Program-made: the position numbers and the translations under genes
DNA from: an uncultured Collinsella sp.
GTDB taxonomy: Bacteria; Actinomycetota; Coriobacteriia; Coriobacteriales; Coriobacteriaceae
Assembly (NCBI GenBank): GCA_958435545.1
Contig: CAUBGU010000084.1
Coordinates: forward strand, 1 to 5,658
Length of the DNA stretch: 5,658 bases
Direction of reading: 5' to 3'
Notes under the pieces: generated by a model
Database searches by the model: none
What the model saw: only the letters and a program-made list of their open reading frames with translations
What the model was told of the DNA's origin: nothing
In this document: positions 5,036 to 5,658 of the stretch, piece after piece
Layout: each line of letters begins with the position of its first letter
Numbering within the stretch: position 1 is the first letter of the stretch

Positions 5036-5658
5036 CTAGGCCAAAGAACACGGATAGAACGTTTGGTTAAAGAAGTCGACGACTTCGTTTTCGAACGCGT
5101 TAATACGCTCATGAGCGTATTTGGCATAGATGATATGCCTCCGGTCACACTCAAGACCGTTGAATACGGCAAACTGACCCTTGGGGTCGCTCACGGTATC
5201 CATGAGCGACGTGCCCATGAGCACCGATCCGCGCACCCGAGACGACAGAGCCTCGAGGCCACCGGGAATTGGATTGGCAACCGCCGTGCAGGCAAGTCCG
5301 CGCTCGTCCAGAGCAGAAACCGCCAGCGCGACACCGCCGCCAAGACCCTCGCCCCATGCAAAAATGCGATCGGGATCCATGCCATCAAGATTGCGCGCGA
5401 CCTTCGCCAACGCGCAGCCCCAACGGACGCGCTTGACAAAAGCGGGCGAAGCAATCCCCCACTGCAGGTCGTCCGCACCAGCAACATCGTCATCCAGCGC
5501 GAGAACGGCATACCCCATGGCGGCAAATCTCGTCATGTGATGCCATCCACGCACGGGTCGATCGATGTCGTGAAACATCAGGCACAGCGGCACGCGCTCA
5601 GACACTCGGGCACGACCGACAGGCTCGATCAAACGAGCGTGAATCGCATCGTCACCGA
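5036..5658 (-). CDS. AXE1-like alpha/beta hydrolase, 5'-truncated by window, nucleophile Ser missing
   Basis: The frame stays open to the window edge, so at least 207 C-terminal codons are seen and the start is outside. It resembles the acetyl xylan esterase/cephalosporin-C deacetylase (AXE1) family: GDDAIHARLIEP near the edge, then LCLMFHDIDRPVRGWHHMTRFAAMGYAVLALD, the DPDRIFAWGEGLGGGVALAVSALD nucleophile region, SLMDTVSDPKGQFAVFN and YAHE. Such esterases occur in sialic acid loci, where they are thought to remove O-acetyl groups. The family elbow GGSQGGG is here GEGLGGG, so the nucleophile serine is glycine (GGT, 5345-5347). The acid Asp (LMD, codon 5198-5200) and the His (AHE, codon 5111-5113) are kept. 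The segment between elbow and Asp is much shorter than in classical members. It may be an inactive or repurposed relative. It lies 68 bp upstream of nanA in the same direction. The fold assignment is good; activity is doubtful. Confidence 0.72.
   Translation of the reverse strand, partial: GDDAIHARLIEPVGRARVSERVPLCLMFHDIDRPVRGWHHMTRFAAMGYAVLALDDDVAGADDLQWGIASPAFVKRVRWGCALAKVARNLDGMDPDRIFAWGEGLGGGVALAVSALDERGLACTAVANPIPGGLEALSSRVRGSVLMGTSLMDTVSDPKGQFAVFNGLECDRRHIIYAKYAHERINAFENEVVDFFNQTFYPCSLA

Noticed and set aside
3071..5039. Long plus-strand open frames (3071-3991 and 3981-5039) opposite the ROK kinase and nanA
   Set aside because: Their low-complexity, Arg/Ala/Asp/Gly-rich translations have no recognisable domain and mirror the codon pattern of the real genes. 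One also runs through the inverted-repeat element.
4968..5051. Upstream start for nanA at 5051, overlapping the hydrolase gene
   Set aside because: It lacks a good ribosome binding site, whereas the GTG at 4967 has AAGGAG at 6 nt and begins at the conserved first barrel strand.

Overview
The window reads as a moderately GC-rich chromosome from a Gram-positive bacterium. The best guess is the actinobacterial class Coriobacteriia, Collinsella-like. This rests on a WhiA homologue, a RapZ whose Walker A lysine is arginine (as I recall from actinobacterial RapZ), strong AGGAGG-type ribosome binding sites, and a gut-type sialic acid (nan) gene set. The taxon is inferred; no RNA gene or other marker settles it.

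Every real gene is on the minus strand, so transcription runs from high to low coordinates. In that order they are: the 3' part of an acetyl-xylan-esterase (AXE1)-like alpha/beta hydrolase (5658-5036, cut by the window edge); a DapA/NanA-family aldolase with a GTG start (4967-4047); a ROK-family sugar kinase, probably ManNAc kinase (3874-2909); an N-acetylmannosamine-6-phosphate 2-epimerase, NanE (2767-2081); RapZ (1982-1062); and WhiA (1055-126). Positions 1-125 are a strikingly AT-rich non-coding stretch with a 14-bp perfect palindrome.

The first four genes make a coherent sialic acid module. The hydrolase may act on, or have once acted on, O-acetylated substrates. The lyase would give ManNAc and pyruvate, the ROK kinase ManNAc-6-P, and NanE GlcNAc-6-P. 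RapZ and WhiA are a housekeeping pair whose usual partner YvcK is missing between them.

The most unusual content lies between the genes. Two intergenic elements, 2794-2891 (minus strand) and 3948-4043 (plus strand), fold into the same 24-pair helix. They share a tandem U.G/G.U wobble and a GA/GG internal loop. Between the two copies at least seven base pairs differ by compensatory double changes and none is broken. This looks like a recurring structured RNA element, or a palindromic repeat under RNA-level selection, present twice in inverted orientation around the ROK kinase gene. Hairpins also occupy the other two larger gaps: 4991-5009 ahead of nanA, and a terminator-like 1994-2029 directly abutting the rapZ ribosome binding site. 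A second notable point is that the AXE1-like hydrolase has glycine where its catalytic serine should be, while its Asp and His are kept.
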